Assembly: GCF_030332225.1 (NCBI RefSeq)
Contig: NZ_JAOWIF010000040.1
Span: forward strand, 124,001 to 188,000
Origin: Citrobacter sp. Cu233
GTDB taxonomy: Bacteria > Pseudomonadota > Gammaproteobacteria > Enterobacterales > Enterobacteriaceae
DNA: 64,000 nucleotides
Direction of reading: 5' to 3'
Under the pieces are notes generated by a model. It was not told where the DNA came from and made no database searches. It was given only the letters and a program-made list of their open reading frames with translations. How positions within the stretch are numbered: the first letter of the stretch is position 1; the number at the start of each line of letters is the position of its first letter. Position numbers and translations under genes: made by a program. Below, in pieces: positions 44,631-53,584 of this stretch.

Positions 44631-44655
44631 ATGATGCCCGAAAACCGGGCATCAT
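44631..44655. terminator. Hairpin between ynfM and the CPBP gene
   Basis: ATGATGCCCG, AAAAC, CGGGCATCAT is a perfect 10-bp stem between convergent genes. It probably ends both transcripts, though no strong T-run adjoins it. Confidence 0.7.
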
Positions 44656-44662
44656 AAACACT

Positions 44663-45349
44663 TCACGGTAACATAAACGTCTGGGCGCTAATTTGCAGGG
44701 CAATTACCGTACCGTTCATCAAAATATGTAGCATCATCGGCATCAGTAAACCGTTACTTTTCAGCCTCGCGAGGATCAAAACCTGGGACACAATAAACAA
44801 CATCAATAGCGTTCTCAGATCCACATACTGTGTATGCATCACGGCGAAAATAGCCGACACCATAACGGACGACAATCCGGTTTTATTATTGAACCAGTAC
44901 TGAAAGGCATTAAACAGGCAGCCCCTGAAGATGATTTCTTCATACACGGGTGCAATAAATATCAGCGTGACACAGGATAACCAGAGCGCGTAGCTGTTCA
45001 GTGAGACCTGACTTGTCACCCATTCTTCGGTCTTTCTGATCCCCAGTACCCAGGGCAGGACGAGTTGCACAATCAGCAGCGCAACAAACAATATGGCAAA
45101 CCACCGGGCGTTGAATGTTCCTTTTCCCAGACCGTCTCTTTTTCTAAAGAAAACGTAATACAACGGCACCAGGACGACGAATTCCAGTATAAACAGCAGC
45201 GGAAAAAGTAGCCCTTTGGCAAGCAGAGTCTGGCTTGCGGGGAAAAATAACGGGATGAACGTGAGGCTAAACATCAGCAAAAACATTGAAAAACAGCCAG
45301 CAACCGCTTTGGTTCTGACGAGATACAGGTTGTCGGCATCCTGTGACAT
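44663..45349 (-). CDS. CPBP-family intramembrane metalloprotease
   Basis: The 228-residue membrane protein has the three Abi/CAAX-protease motifs: EEIIFR (about residues 142-147), FAVMH and HILMN in the last 50 residues, within about seven or eight predicted helices. Family members cleave membrane or prenylated substrates, mature peptides, or give self-immunity to bacteriocins. It is absent at this place in E. coli and starts the accessory block, but is not obviously in an operon with the kinase gene that lies 150 bases upstream of it on the same strand. Substrate unknown. Confidence 0.85.
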   Translation of the reverse strand: MSQDADNLYLVRTKAVAGCFSMFLLMFSLTFIPLFFPASQTLLAKGLLFPLLFILEFVVLVPLYYVFFRKRDGLGKGTFNARWFAILFVALLIVQLVLPWVLGIRKTEEWVTSQVSLNSYALWLSCVTLIFIAPVYEEIIFRGCLFNAFQYWFNNKTGLSSVMVSAIFAVMHTQYVDLRTLLMLFIVSQVLILARLKSNGLLMPMMLHILMNGTVIALQISAQTFMLP

Positions 45350-45501
45350 ACGATCTCCTTACGCTTATCAAAGATAAGTTGATGAATTATCAATATACGA
45401 TAAAAATTCTCATTATCACTGACAACCTACCAATTTTTACGCCATGTCCAGGGTTACAATGCCAGAAAGCGTTATAAACCCTGTACGCCGGAACATCATG
45501 G

Positions 45502-46992
45502 TCAGCGACTCAGTGAAGAATCCATCAGCGGCAACGAAAAACGGAAGCAGGCCCCTGCCGTTGAATTAACCAGGCTGATATCTCCCCCATGCAGTTCGAG
45601 CATTCTGCGCACAATCAGTAAGCCCAGTCCGCCTCGCTCAGCCCGCTGCTCACGGGGAATTAACGCGGTCGGGCGCTGAAATAATACTTCTCGTACAGCC
45701 TCTTCTACCCCCGGCCCGTTGTCCTGCACTTCAGCTAACAAGCGGTCTGCATCACGCCAGACTTTTAGCCGCACTTCGCCCCCGTCAGGTGTATGGCGGA
45801 TAGCGTTATCCAGCAAATTCGTCACAACTCTTTCCATCATCGATAAATCAGCATTCACCAACGGTAGTGGCCCCATTACGTCAAGGTGCAACTGTAAATG
45901 ACGCGTGGCAACAGGGAGATCAAACTTCTGCGCCACATCCTGGATTAGCTCGCCAATAGCAAATCGTTCACGCTGCGGTTTTATACCGCCATGCTCAAGC
46001 CTTGCCAGCTCAAACAGCTGTTGTGACAGATGGCGAACCTTATGTCCCTGGCGCAGCGCGATGCCAAGATAATGTCGGTTTTCCTCCGGCGTCATTGTAT
46101 CGGCTTTCAGCGACAGCATTTCCAGATACCCCAGCAGTGAAGTCAGCGGTGTACGTAAATCGTGCGATATATTGGCTATAAACTCTCTGCGCTGACGATC
46201 GCTGTCAGCCAATAGATCCCACTGCTGTGCAATTTTCTGCGCTAACTCGATAAACGCATTGTTCAGCAACGCTATTTCATTCGCCGGGGCCGGTTCGGGA
46301 TTTTTTTGCGCCAGCTGTTTGATGACGCTAATGCTGTCCTGCTCCAGCTTGACCACCTGACCAGTTAGCCTTTTCACCGGGTTCGTCACCCATCGCCACA
46401 CCAGTCCCCCCGCGATTGCACCGGCTAATAAAACCAGTATTAACGTCCAGGCAACGGTATTCCAGAGCGTTTTTTGCCAGGCTGTATTCGCCAGCATATT
46501 CACGTCTTCGCCCTGCAGAATGATGTACAAATAGCCATGCAGCTCACCATTAAATAAGACTGGCGCGGCGCTGAATACTTTTTGCTGGCTGCTGCGCGGA
46601 TCGTTGCCGTATACGGGAAGTTCGTCCGAATTAAGGAAAACCTGGATCGGCTGTACGCTAATTTTCTGGCGTTGAATATGTCCAGGCGGAGCGGCATCGG
46701 CGAGTATTTCACCTGACGGTGAAACCAGATACAGCTCCACGCTTGGGTTGAGCGTCATCAGGTGATTAAAAAGTTCTTTTAACGTCTGGCGATTCACCTG
46801 CCCACGGGCATCAATAAGCGACTCACTTTTGACAATCTTGCTCGCCAGTTCCAGCGAGAGCCTTTGCACCATGGCGTCGCCATACTGTTTACTGCTGCGG
46901 ATCTGGACAGCGCTGACGGCAACCGCGCAAATCAGCATAATGGCGGTAAAAACAAGGGTCAGACGCTGGCTCAGCGACAGGCGATAAATCAT
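45502..46992 (-). CDS. Sensor histidine kinase near msrPQ
   Basis: The 496-residue membrane kinase has TM1 at 11-31, a periplasmic sensor of about 146 residues (32-178), TM2 at 179-201, a HAMP region, HisKA with phospho-acceptor His277 (FIANISHDLRTPL), and an ATPase domain with DNAIRHTPDGG, DNGPGV and GGLGLLIVRRM. It overlaps the regulator gene by 4 bases. The periplasmic domain is not recognised and contains no cysteine, so it cannot sense by disulfide in the way proposed for E. coli HprS. Ligand unknown. Confidence 0.9.
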   Translation of the reverse strand: MIYRLSLSQRLTLVFTAIMLICAVAVSAVQIRSSKQYGDAMVQRLSLELASKIVKSESLIDARGQVNRQTLKELFNHLMTLNPSVELYLVSPSGEILADAAPPGHIQRQKISVQPIQVFLNSDELPVYGNDPRSSQQKVFSAAPVLFNGELHGYLYIILQGEDVNMLANTAWQKTLWNTVAWTLILVLLAGAIAGGLVWRWVTNPVKRLTGQVVKLEQDSISVIKQLAQKNPEPAPANEIALLNNAFIELAQKIAQQWDLLADSDRQRREFIANISHDLRTPLTSLLGYLEMLSLKADTMTPEENRHYLGIALRQGHKVRHLSQQLFELARLEHGGIKPQRERFAIGELIQDVAQKFDLPVATRHLQLHLDVMGPLPLVNADLSMMERVVTNLLDNAIRHTPDGGEVRLKVWRDADRLLAEVQDNGPGVEEAVREVLFQRPTALIPREQRAERGGLGLLIVRRMLELHGGDISLVNSTAGACFRFSLPLMDSSLSR

Positions 46993-47720
46993 GGCTGATG
47001 CTCCGCGTTAACCGCAGCAAGCTTATAGCCTCGTCCCCAAACCGTGAGAATAATTTCCGGCTCCGCAGCATCTTTTTCAATTTTGGTCCGCAGGCGATTG
47101 ATATGACTGTTCACCGTATGCTCATACCCTTCATGCTGGTAACCCCACACCTGATCTAACAGCGCCTGACGCGAAAAGACCTCCCCTGGATGACGGGCAA
47201 AAAAATAGAGCAGATCGAATTCACGCGGCGTTAAATCGAGGGATGTACCATGCTGGCGGACTTCCCGGGCTAAGGGATCAATCTGCACGCCATGGACGGT
47301 AATAATCCCCGCCTCCACACGTAAATTCTGACTCATAGCCGCCTGACGGCGAAACAGTGCCTTCACCCGAGCCATCAATTCCAGCACCGAGAAAGGTTTG
47401 GCTAAATAATCATCGGCCCCCATTTCCAGTCCTAATACGCGGTGAGTTTCACTGGTGCGGGCGCTGATAATGATGACAGGGAGATAGAAACTCATTTGAC
47501 GAATGCGACGACAAATCTCCAGACCGTCCACGCCCGGCAGCATCAAATCGAGGATAACAGCATCCCAGACGTGCTTCTCAAGTTGCTCAAGCGCTCGTGC
47601 TCCATCAGCCTCATGAATAATTTCGTACCCCTCATCCTTCAGGCTCAGTTGCAAAAGTGCGGCAATATCACTGTCATCTTCCACCAAAAATATCTTTTTT
47701 GCGCCTGCCATCGGTGTCAT
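46989..47720 (-). CDS. OmpR-family response regulator near msrPQ
   Basis: The 243-residue protein has a receiver domain (VEDDSDIA, phosphoacceptor Asp58 in VILDLMLPGVDG, lysine in DDYLAKPF) and an OmpR winged helix (LTPREFDLLYFFARHPGEVFSR, VNSHINRLRTKIEKD). An alternative start is ATG 47711. It is first in the two-gene unit, divergent from msrP across 181 bases, so it may control msrPQ. E. coli msrPQ lies beside a different two-component system, HprRS (YedVW), with hiuH between, which is missing here. Confidence 0.9.
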   Translation of the reverse strand: MTPMAGAKKIFLVEDDSDIAALLQLSLKDEGYEIIHEADGARALEQLEKHVWDAVILDLMLPGVDGLEICRRIRQMSFYLPVIIISARTSETHRVLGLEMGADDYLAKPFSVLELMARVKALFRRQAAMSQNLRVEAGIITVHGVQIDPLAREVRQHGTSLDLTPREFDLLYFFARHPGEVFSRQALLDQVWGYQHEGYEHTVNSHINRLRTKIEKDAAEPEIILTVWGRGYKLAAVNAEHQP

Positions 47721-47901
47721 CCCCCCTCTCGTCGTGCTGAAAGCTTACCTCAGGCAAGGGGCGGAAGTTATCACAAAATTTTTAACTTTTCGTGAGGATC
47801 CAGGGATACGCAGGCGCGCAGTATGTTGTTATCGACACGTCAGGCATCAACAGGGAAACGCCGCTTTGTTTTCCCTAACATGAAAATAAAAAGGAAACGT
47901 T

Positions 47902-48906
47902 ATGCAGAAAAAACGTCCACTTCGGGAAGCTGATGTTACAGCCGAGTCAGTATTTTTTATGCAACGACGACAGATCCTCAAAGCCCTTGGGATAGGCGCG
48001 GCGGCGGCGTCGTTGCCTGCCCCGACACAGGCCAGTTTGTTGAATTGGTTTAAAGGCAACGATCGTCCGCCTGCACCGGCGGGCAAAACGCTCGAGTTCA
48101 TAAAGCCTGAGCGCTGGCAAAACAATCTGTCCCTGACGCCGGAAGATAAGGTGACGGGCTACAACAATTTCTATGAATTTGGTCTGGATAAAGCCGATCC
48201 AGCCGCCAATGGCGGTAGCCTGAAAACCGATCCCTGGACGTTGACCATCAGCGGTGAGGTGAACAAACCTTTAACGTTGGATCATGATGCGCTGACCACG
48301 CGTTTTCCATTAGAAGAGCGTATTTACCGGATGCGTTGCGTTGAGGCCTGGTCGATGGTTATACCGTGGGTGGGTTTTCCTTTGCATAAATTATTAGCTC
48401 TGGTTGAGCCAACCAGTCACGCCAAATACGTCGCCTTTGAAACTCGCTACGCCCCTGATGAAATGCCCGGCCAGAAAGATCGCTTCATTGGCGGAGGGTT
48501 GAAATATCCCTATGTTGAAGGTCTGCGTTTGGATGAGGCTATGCACCCGCTAACACTGCTAACCGTGGGCGTGTATGGCAAAGCTTTGCCACCGCAAAAC
48601 GGGGCGCCGATACGCCTGACCGTCCCCTGGAAGTACGGCTTCAAGGGCATTAAATCGATAGTCAGTATTAAGCTGACGCGCGAGCAGCCGCCGACGACCT
48701 GGAATATGTCAGCGCCGAACGAATACGGTTTTTACGCCAATGTAAATCCACAGGTCGATCACCCTCGTTGGTCTCAGGCCACGGAGCGTTTTATCGGTTC
48801 GGGTGGCATTCTTGATGTACAGCGACAGCCCACGTTGCCTTTTAATGGTTATGCCGATGAGGTGGCTTCTTTATATCAGGGCATGGATTTACGGGAGTAT
48901 TTTTAA
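47902..48906 (+). CDS. msrP: Periplasmic methionine sulfoxide reductase catalytic subunit MsrP (YedY)
   Basis: The 334-residue molybdenum enzyme, the same length as E. coli MsrP, has a Tat leader ([10 protein letters not shown] at 21-30) and the molybdenum-ligating Cys146 in [10 protein letters not shown]. It repairs oxidised methionines, including both sulfoxide isomers, in periplasmic proteins. AAAAGGAAACGTT precedes the ATG. msrQ follows immediately. Confidence 0.95.
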   Translation: MQKKRPLREADVTAESVFFMQRRQILKALGIGAAAASLPAPTQASLLNWFKGNDRPPAPAGKTLEFIKPERWQNNLSLTPEDKVTGYNNFYEFGLDKADPAANGGSLKTDPWTLTISGEVNKPLTLDHDALTTRFPLEERIYRMRCVEAWSMVIPWVGFPLHKLLALVEPTSHAKYVAFETRYAPDEMPGQKDRFIGGGLKYPYVEGLRLDEAMHPLTLLTVGVYGKALPPQNGAPIRLTVPWKYGFKGIKSIVSIKLTREQPPTTWNMSAPNEYGFYANVNPQVDHPRWSQATERFIGSGGILDVQRQPTLPFNGYADEVASLYQGMDLREYF

Positions 48907-49533
48907 GTGAGGCTAACCGCAAAACAGATAACCAGCCTGAAAGGGTTGCTGCATCTCGCCGGTTTTTTACCCCTGCTATGGCTCTTCTGGGCCGCACAGC
49001 ATGGTGGGTTAGGTGCCGATCCGGGAAAAGATATCCAGCACTTTACAGGCATTACCGCGCTGAAGTTTTTGCTGGCTACCCTGCTGATATCGCCGCTTGC
49101 GCGCTATGCAAAGCAGCCTTTGTTGTTTCGCACCCGGCGGTTGTTAGGTTTATGGTGTTTTGCATGGGCCACGCTGCATTTGACCAGCTATGCGTTGCTG
49201 GAGCTGGGTATACAAAATCCAGGATTGTTAGGACGTGAACTGGTTTCGCGCCCATGGCTAACGCTGGGCATGACGGGTTGGGCTATCTTACTCCTGCTGA
49301 CGCTGACCTCCACACAAGTCGCGCAACGTAAAATGGGCAAACGCTGGCAAACGTTGCACAACTACGTCTATCTGGCCGCTATTTTGCTACCGCTGCATTA
49401 CCTGTGGTCGGTAAAAGTGTTATCACCGCTCCCCATTATCTACGCCATTTGTTTTGTCGTGCTGCTGGCTTTTCGCTATAAAAAGCTGTTACGGAAAACC
49501 AGTTATAAAGGTGTGTTTATGAAAAGTGAATGA
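48907..49533 (+). CDS. msrQ: Heme-binding membrane subunit MsrQ (YedZ)
   Basis: The 208-residue protein of the ferric-reductase-like family has six predicted helices with heme-ligand histidines in [36 protein letters not shown]. It passes quinol electrons to MsrP. It starts with GTG directly after the msrP stop, with GGGAG before it. Confidence 0.94.
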   Translation: MRLTAKQITSLKGLLHLAGFLPLLWLFWAAQHGGLGADPGKDIQHFTGITALKFLLATLLISPLARYAKQPLLFRTRRLLGLWCFAWATLHLTSYALLELGIQNPGLLGRELVSRPWLTLGMTGWAILLLLTLTSTQVAQRKMGKRWQTLHNYVYLAAILLPLHYLWSVKVLSPLPIIYAICFVVLLAFRYKKLLRKTSYKGVFMKSE

Positions 49534-49579
49534 ATCACGATAAACTTCTCACTACACCTAAGCAGAACGAGAACAAAAA

Positions 49580-51067
49580 ATGAGTAACAATGATAATTAC
49601 CATCAACTCACCCGCACGTTCCAGCGCCTCTCTCGCTTCTCTCACCTCTCGGCAATCGCCAGTTGGGACATGTTTACCATGATGCCGCCTGGCGGTAGCA
49701 AAGCCCGGGGTGAAGCGCTGGCCGAACTGAGCGTGCTTGAACATCAACTGTTAACCGATGCCAATGTGGCAAAGTGGATCGCCGCCGCACAGCAGGAAGA
49801 CCTGAACGATGTCGAGCAGGCCAATCTGCGCGAAATGTCACGGCTACATCATCAAGCGTCCTTGCTACCCGAATCACTGGTAGAAGCGAAATCACTGGCG
49901 GGCAGTCGTTGCGAACATGCCTGGCGCAGCCAACGCCCGGCCAATGACTGGGAAGGGTTTGCTGAAAACCTGAAAGAGGTGGTTAAGTACAGCCGCGAAG
50001 AAGCCCAACTGCGTGCAGAAGCGAAAGGATGTTCGCCCTACGACGCATTGCTGGATGTCTTTGAACCAGAGATGACCAGCGCCCGGCTGGATATTCTCTT
50101 TGCCGATATCAAAAGCTGGCTACCCGAATTGCTCAATAAGGTGGTAGCCAAACAATCACAACAATCGCTTATCGCCCCCACCGGCCCCTTCCCGACTGCA
50201 GTTCAGCGTGAGCTGGGCCTTGAAACCATGGCGCAGTTAGGTTTTGATTTTACCGCAGGACGGCTGGACATCAGTGCACATCCGTTCTGTGGCGGCGTAC
50301 CAGAAGATGTTCGGATTACCACCCGCTATGATGAAAACGAACTGCTCAGCGCGTTATTTGGCGTCATTCATGAGACAGGTCATGCGCGTTATGAGCAAAA
50401 TCTGCCGCGTAACTGGTCAGGACAACCTATTGCCCTGGCACGATCGACCGCCATCCATGAGTCTCAGAGCCTGTTCTTTGAAATGCAATTAGGCCGTAGT
50501 CCGGCGTTTCTGAAACGGTTAATTCCCGCAGTAACACGGCATTTTGGCGATCAACCCGCCTTTGAGGAAAGCAATTTCATCGCCTGGAACCAGCAGGTCA
50601 AACCGGGCTTTATCCGCGTTGACGCTGACGAGGTTAGCTATCCTGCTCACGTGATCCTGCGTTATGAAATCGAGCGCGCGTTGATTAACGGCGACATTGA
50701 GGTCGATGATATTCCTGCCTTGTGGAATGAAAAAATGCAGGCCTGGTTAGGGCTCTCTACGATCGGGAACTATCGTAATGGATGTATGCAGGATATCCAC
50801 TGGACCGATGGCGGTTTTGGTTACTTCCCTTCGTACACATTGGGGGCGATGTATGCAGCACAGCTTTTCAGTGCGGCTAACCGCGCATTGCCAGACTTAA
50901 ACCACGCCATTGCGCAAGGAAACTTCAGCGCCTTGTTTGACTGGTTGCGCCAGAATATCTGGCAACATGGCAGTCGTTTCACGACCGAGCAGCTCATTAC
51001 CCAGGCAACCGGAGAACCGCTGAGCAGCCGCTATTTCCGCGCCCATCTGGAAGCCCGCTATCTGTAA
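49580..51067 (+). CDS. M32-family metallocarboxypeptidase (carboxypeptidase Taq type)
   Basis: The 495-residue cytoplasmic zinc carboxypeptidase has the M32 motifs HETGH (264-268) and HESQS (293-297), plus the MPPGG segment at 35-39. The family releases C-terminal residues with broad specificity except proline. E. coli K-12 has no copy here. It lies 46 bases after msrQ with a moderate ribosome site (GAACGAGAAC), so co-transcription with msrPQ is possible. Its role beside msrPQ is not known. Confidence 0.9.
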   Translation: MSNNDNYHQLTRTFQRLSRFSHLSAIASWDMFTMMPPGGSKARGEALAELSVLEHQLLTDANVAKWIAAAQQEDLNDVEQANLREMSRLHHQASLLPESLVEAKSLAGSRCEHAWRSQRPANDWEGFAENLKEVVKYSREEAQLRAEAKGCSPYDALLDVFEPEMTSARLDILFADIKSWLPELLNKVVAKQSQQSLIAPTGPFPTAVQRELGLETMAQLGFDFTAGRLDISAHPFCGGVPEDVRITTRYDENELLSALFGVIHETGHARYEQNLPRNWSGQPIALARSTAIHESQSLFFEMQLGRSPAFLKRLIPAVTRHFGDQPAFEESNFIAWNQQVKPGFIRVDADEVSYPAHVILRYEIERALINGDIEVDDIPALWNEKMQAWLGLSTIGNYRNGCMQDIHWTDGGFGYFPSYTLGAMYAAQLFSAANRALPDLNHAIAQGNFSALFDWLRQNIWQHGSRFTTEQLITQATGEPLSSRYFRAHLEARYL

Positions 51068-51074
51068 TCATATA

Positions 51075-51123
51075 CCGTGAGTCATTGTACAAACGGTTAC
51101 ACGTCGAAACCAATGACTCACGG
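51075..51123. promoter_or_regulatory. Long inverted repeat enclosing an RstA-like box, upstream of asr
   Basis: CCGTGAGTCATTG (51075-51087) and CAATGACTCACGG (51111-51123) are perfect 13-base arms separated by 23 bases. Inside the loop, TACAAACGGTTACA (51088-51101) matches the RstA box TACATNTNGTTACA at 10 of 12 defined bases; RstA activates asr in E. coli in acid. The arms could also be a 3'-end hairpin for the M32 gene, whose stop is 8 bases upstream. Confidence 0.6.
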
Positions 51124-51204
51124 AAGCCCAGAGATTACAGCGATATAGTTATTTCAACGGCCCCGCAGTGGGGTTGAATGAAAAACCAAATCGAGGGTAT
51201 GAGA

Positions 51205-51585
51205 ATGAAAAAAGTATTAGCTCTGGTTGTTGCCGCTGCTATGGGTCTGTCTTCCGCTGCATTTGCTGCTGAAACAACTGCTACTACCGCTCCGACTGCT
51301 GCTGCGACCACGAAAGCCGCACCGGCAAAAACCACTCATCATAAAAAACAACACAAAGCAGCTCCGCAGAAAGCACAGGCTGCCAAAAAGCACGCTAAAA
51401 AATCCGCAGCTAAACCGGCTGTAGAACAAAAAGCGCCAGAGCAGAAAGCTCAGGCTGCGAAGAAACACACCAAAAAAGCAGCAACCAAACCAGCCGCAGA
51501 GCAGAAAGCTCAGGCCGCTAAAAAACACACCAAAAAAGCAGTAAAACACGAAACCGCTAAACCCGCTGCTCAACCGGCTGCATAA
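51205..51585 (+). CDS. asr: Acid shock protein precursor Asr
   Basis: The 126-residue protein starts [20 protein letters not shown], a signal peptide cleaved after AFA, followed by a lysine-, alanine- and histidine-rich disordered chain. Three imperfect repeats are built on [11 protein letters not shown]...KPAAEQK. It is longer than the remembered E. coli protein (about 102 residues), owing to more of these units. Asr is strongly induced by acid under RstAB/PhoBR and is thought to protect periplasmic proteins. ATG 51205 is chosen over the in-frame ATG 51178. Confidence 0.93.
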   Translation: MKKVLALVVAAAMGLSSAAFAAETTATTAPTAAATTKAAPAKTTHHKKQHKAAPQKAQAAKKHAKKSAAKPAVEQKAPEQKAQAAKKHTKKAATKPAAEQKAQAAKKHTKKAVKHETAKPAAQPAA

Positions 51586-51626
51586 AACATCTGTAGTAAC
51601 CATGGCGTCCCCCATGCCATAGCATA

Positions 51627-51660
51627 CGGCGCTAAATCAGTCTGATTTAGCGCCGCCTTT
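51627..51660 (+). terminator. asr terminator
   Basis: CGGCGCTAAATCA (51627-51639) and TGATTTAGCGCCG (51643-51655) form a perfect 13-bp stem with a 3-base loop, followed by CCTTT. Confidence 0.85.
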
Positions 51661-51671
51661 CGGAGGGTAAA

Positions 51672-51755
51672 ATGGTGTCACATTACCGCTTTGAGTTCAT
51701 TCTTATTACCCTGATAATTTGCGCGCTTATCGCCATGCATTTTTATCTTTCCTGA
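51672..51755 (+). CDS. ydgU: YdgU, 27-residue membrane peptide
   Basis: A 27-codon frame (MVSHYRFEFILITLIICALI to HFYLS) follows asr, with CGGAGGG about 5 bases upstream of the ATG. It matches the position, length and pattern of E. coli YdgU (RYRFELILIILILCALI...FYLS). One hydrophobic helix flanked by basic and aromatic residues predicts an inner-membrane peptide. It is probably expressed by read-through from the acid-induced asr promoter. Confidence 0.85.
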   Translation: MVSHYRFEFILITLIICALIAMHFYLS

Positions 51756-51855
51756 GTGTAGTTATCTGATTTTACTCCCACTTTCCCGCCGTCCCGTCTA
51801 TAGTATTAACTGAGGGTTTGCTGTTAATAATCATAATTCCCCACCAGAGTGTGAT

Positions 51856-52677
51856 ATGCATAAAACCATTGCGGTATTACTGGGTTCAATTTGTCTATTT
51901 CCTGTCGTTGCACATGCGGAGCAACCTGCAACGACCATTGCTGAAGCCGATAACATAAAAACGCTGTTTTTTGGTCATGACGATCGTGTGAGGGTGACTG
52001 ACCCAACGCAATCACCGTGGGACGCTATCGGGCAACTGGAAACCGCCAGCGGCAACCTGTGTACGGCTACGCTCATTTCACCTCACCTGGCCCTGACCGC
52101 CGGGCACTGCTTACTCACCCCACCGAAAGGCAAGCCGGATAAAGCCGTCGCGCTTCGTTTTGTATCGAAAAAGGGTATCTGGCGCTATGAAATCCACGGC
52201 ATTGAAGGTCGGGTTGATCCCTCTCTCGGCAAGCGTCTAAAAGCAGATGGTGACGGCTGGATTGTCCCCCCTTCTGCGGCACCGTGGGATTTTGGTCTGG
52301 TGGTGTTACGTTATCCCCCCTCCGGGATCGCGCCGCTACCGTTATTTGACGGTGATAAAGCCGCGTTAACCGCTGCGCTAAAAGCAGCTGACCGTAAAGT
52401 GACTCAGTCGGGGTACCCGGAAGATCACCTGGATGACCTGTACACGCATCAGGATTGCGTGGTAACTGGCTGGGCGCAAAATACAGTCTTGTCGCATCAG
52501 TGCGATACGCTCCCTGGCGACAGCGGCTCCCCATTGATGTTAAAGACAGATTCAGGCTGGCAATTGATTGGTGTGCAAAGCTCCGCTCCAGCAGCAAAAG
52601 ATCGCTGGCGGGCAGATAATCGCGCCATTTCTGTGACGGGTTTTCGCGATAAACTCGAAGCACTGGCGAAAGGATGA
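51856..52677 (+). CDS. ydgD: Periplasmic trypsin-like serine protease YdgD
   Basis: The 273-residue protein has a signal peptide (cleaved after AHA, residue 21) and a chymotrypsin-fold catalytic triad visible as H84 (LTAGHCLL), D145 (PWDFGLVVL) and S223 (GDSGSPL). It matches E. coli YdgD, assigned to glutamyl-endopeptidase-like S1B enzymes. Substrate unknown. Being downstream of asr, it might process Asr, but that is speculation. Confidence 0.92.
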   Translation: MHKTIAVLLGSICLFPVVAHAEQPATTIAEADNIKTLFFGHDDRVRVTDPTQSPWDAIGQLETASGNLCTATLISPHLALTAGHCLLTPPKGKPDKAVALRFVSKKGIWRYEIHGIEGRVDPSLGKRLKADGDGWIVPPSAAPWDFGLVVLRYPPSGIAPLPLFDGDKAALTAALKAADRKVTQSGYPEDHLDDLYTHQDCVVTGWAQNTVLSHQCDTLPGDSGSPLMLKTDSGWQLIGVQSSAPAAKDRWRADNRAISVTGFRDKLEALAKG

Positions 52678-52681
52678 CACA

Positions 52682-52705
52682 TGCTGCCCACGTTTGCGGG
52701 CAGCA
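52682..52705. terminator. Hairpin between ydgD and mdtI
   Basis: TGCTGCCC and GGGCAGCA form an 8-bp stem with an 8-base loop between the convergent stop codons. Confidence 0.6.
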
Positions 52706-52711
52706 CGAAGA

Positions 52712-53041
52712 TTAGGCAAGTTTGATCATTATCATTCCAGCCAGAAGCAGTGCGACGCCAATCCAGCCTTTGTTATTCAGGCGCTGACCAAAAAGCACCC
52801 ATCCTGCGGCTAACGTTGCGGCGATCCCGAATCCTCCCCACAGCGCGTAGGCGACAGAAAGGTCGATCCCTTTTACCGCCTGGGACAGCGCACTAAAGGC
52901 CGCTAACACCGCCACCAGCGACAACACGCCATAAGCCTTACGGCGGAAACCATCGGAAAATTTTAAGAAGACGTTAGCGACGATTTCAAGAACGATGGCC
53001 ATTCCAAGCCAGGCGCCGTGAACCCACTCAAACTGCTGCAT
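52712..53041 (-). CDS. mdtI: Spermidine exporter subunit MdtI (SMR family)
   Basis: The 109-residue small multidrug resistance protein has four helices and matches E. coli MdtI in length. It has the membrane glutamate in the first helix ([23 protein letters not shown]). It forms a heterodimer with MdtJ that exports spermidine. Its start overlaps the mdtJ end by 14 bases. Confidence 0.95.
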   Translation of the reverse strand: MQQFEWVHGAWLGMAIVLEIVANVFLKFSDGFRRKAYGVLSLVAVLAAFSALSQAVKGIDLSVAYALWGGFGIAATLAAGWVLFGQRLNNKGWIGVALLLAGMIMIKLA

Positions 53042-53390
53042 GGATCACCTCCCTCCTCGCTTTTGCCGGCTTGCGTGTACCCGATTTGATCAACACAATG
53101 CCTAACACCAGCGAGACCAGTCCAGCAACTTTCATCGTGGATAAGGTTTCGTCGAATAACAGCACGCTAAACAGCGTAATAAATAAAATTCCGATACCTT
53201 CCCATAAGGCATAGGCCACACCAAGGGCGATTTTTTTAACGGCAAAACTAAGAAAAATATACGATAAGGCGATCATTACCAGCATTAAAATAAAGCCCGC
53301 ATTACCATGGCCTACACTTGCCCATTTCATTGACAGCGTACCGGTAATTTCAGCCACGATGGCCAGACCTAATAATATCCAGTAAAACAT
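53028..53390 (-). CDS. mdtJ: Spermidine exporter subunit MdtJ (SMR family)
   Basis: The 120-residue SMR protein has four helices ([19 protein letters not shown] with the conserved glutamate, YALWEGIGI). First gene of mdtJI, preceded by GGAGAAGC before the ATG. Together with speG in this window it forms a second way to limit spermidine. Confidence 0.95.
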   Translation of the reverse strand: MFYWILLGLAIVAEITGTLSMKWASVGHGNAGFILMLVMIALSYIFLSFAVKKIALGVAYALWEGIGILFITLFSVLLFDETLSTMKVAGLVSLVLGIVLIKSGTRKPAKARREVIHAAV

Positions 53391-53500
53391 GATGCTTCTC
53401 CTGCTTGAGAATATAGTCCTTTGGGCCTACTGCACGCAGTAAACCAAAAAATAGAATCAGATAGCTCAGCGCATAACGCCAGCTCAGGCAGAAGAAGGGA

Positions 53501-53584
53501 CTAAAGCGCGTTGCGCCAGTGTTGCTCACCCGCAAGCAAGAAAGTGGAAGAGGTACGAAGAAGTGTAGGTAAACGCAAAAACAT
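53501..53584 (-). CDS. Candidate leader peptide upstream of mdtJI
   Basis: On the minus strand, 111 bases before mdtJ, a 27-codon frame begins MFLRLPTLLRTSSTFLLAGE and ends NAL, basic and hydrophobic. E. coli mdtJI has an upstream open frame (mdtU) needed for spermidine-dependent translation; this may be the counterpart, but I cannot compare sequences from memory. The ribosome site is weak (CAGG next to the ATG). Confidence 0.4.
   Translation of the reverse strand: MFLRLPTLLRTSSTFLLAGEQHWRNAL

Noticed and set aside
51075..51123. 13-bp inverted repeat as the end of an insertion sequence or an attachment site
   Set aside because: Only 23 bases lie between the arms, there is no transposase or integrase gene, and no target duplication is visible.
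53350..53535. Minus-strand 61-codon frame overlapping the mdtJ start
   Set aside because: It enters mdtJ in another frame and needs a TTG start without a ribosome site. Kept only as a possible part of the leader, not as a gene.
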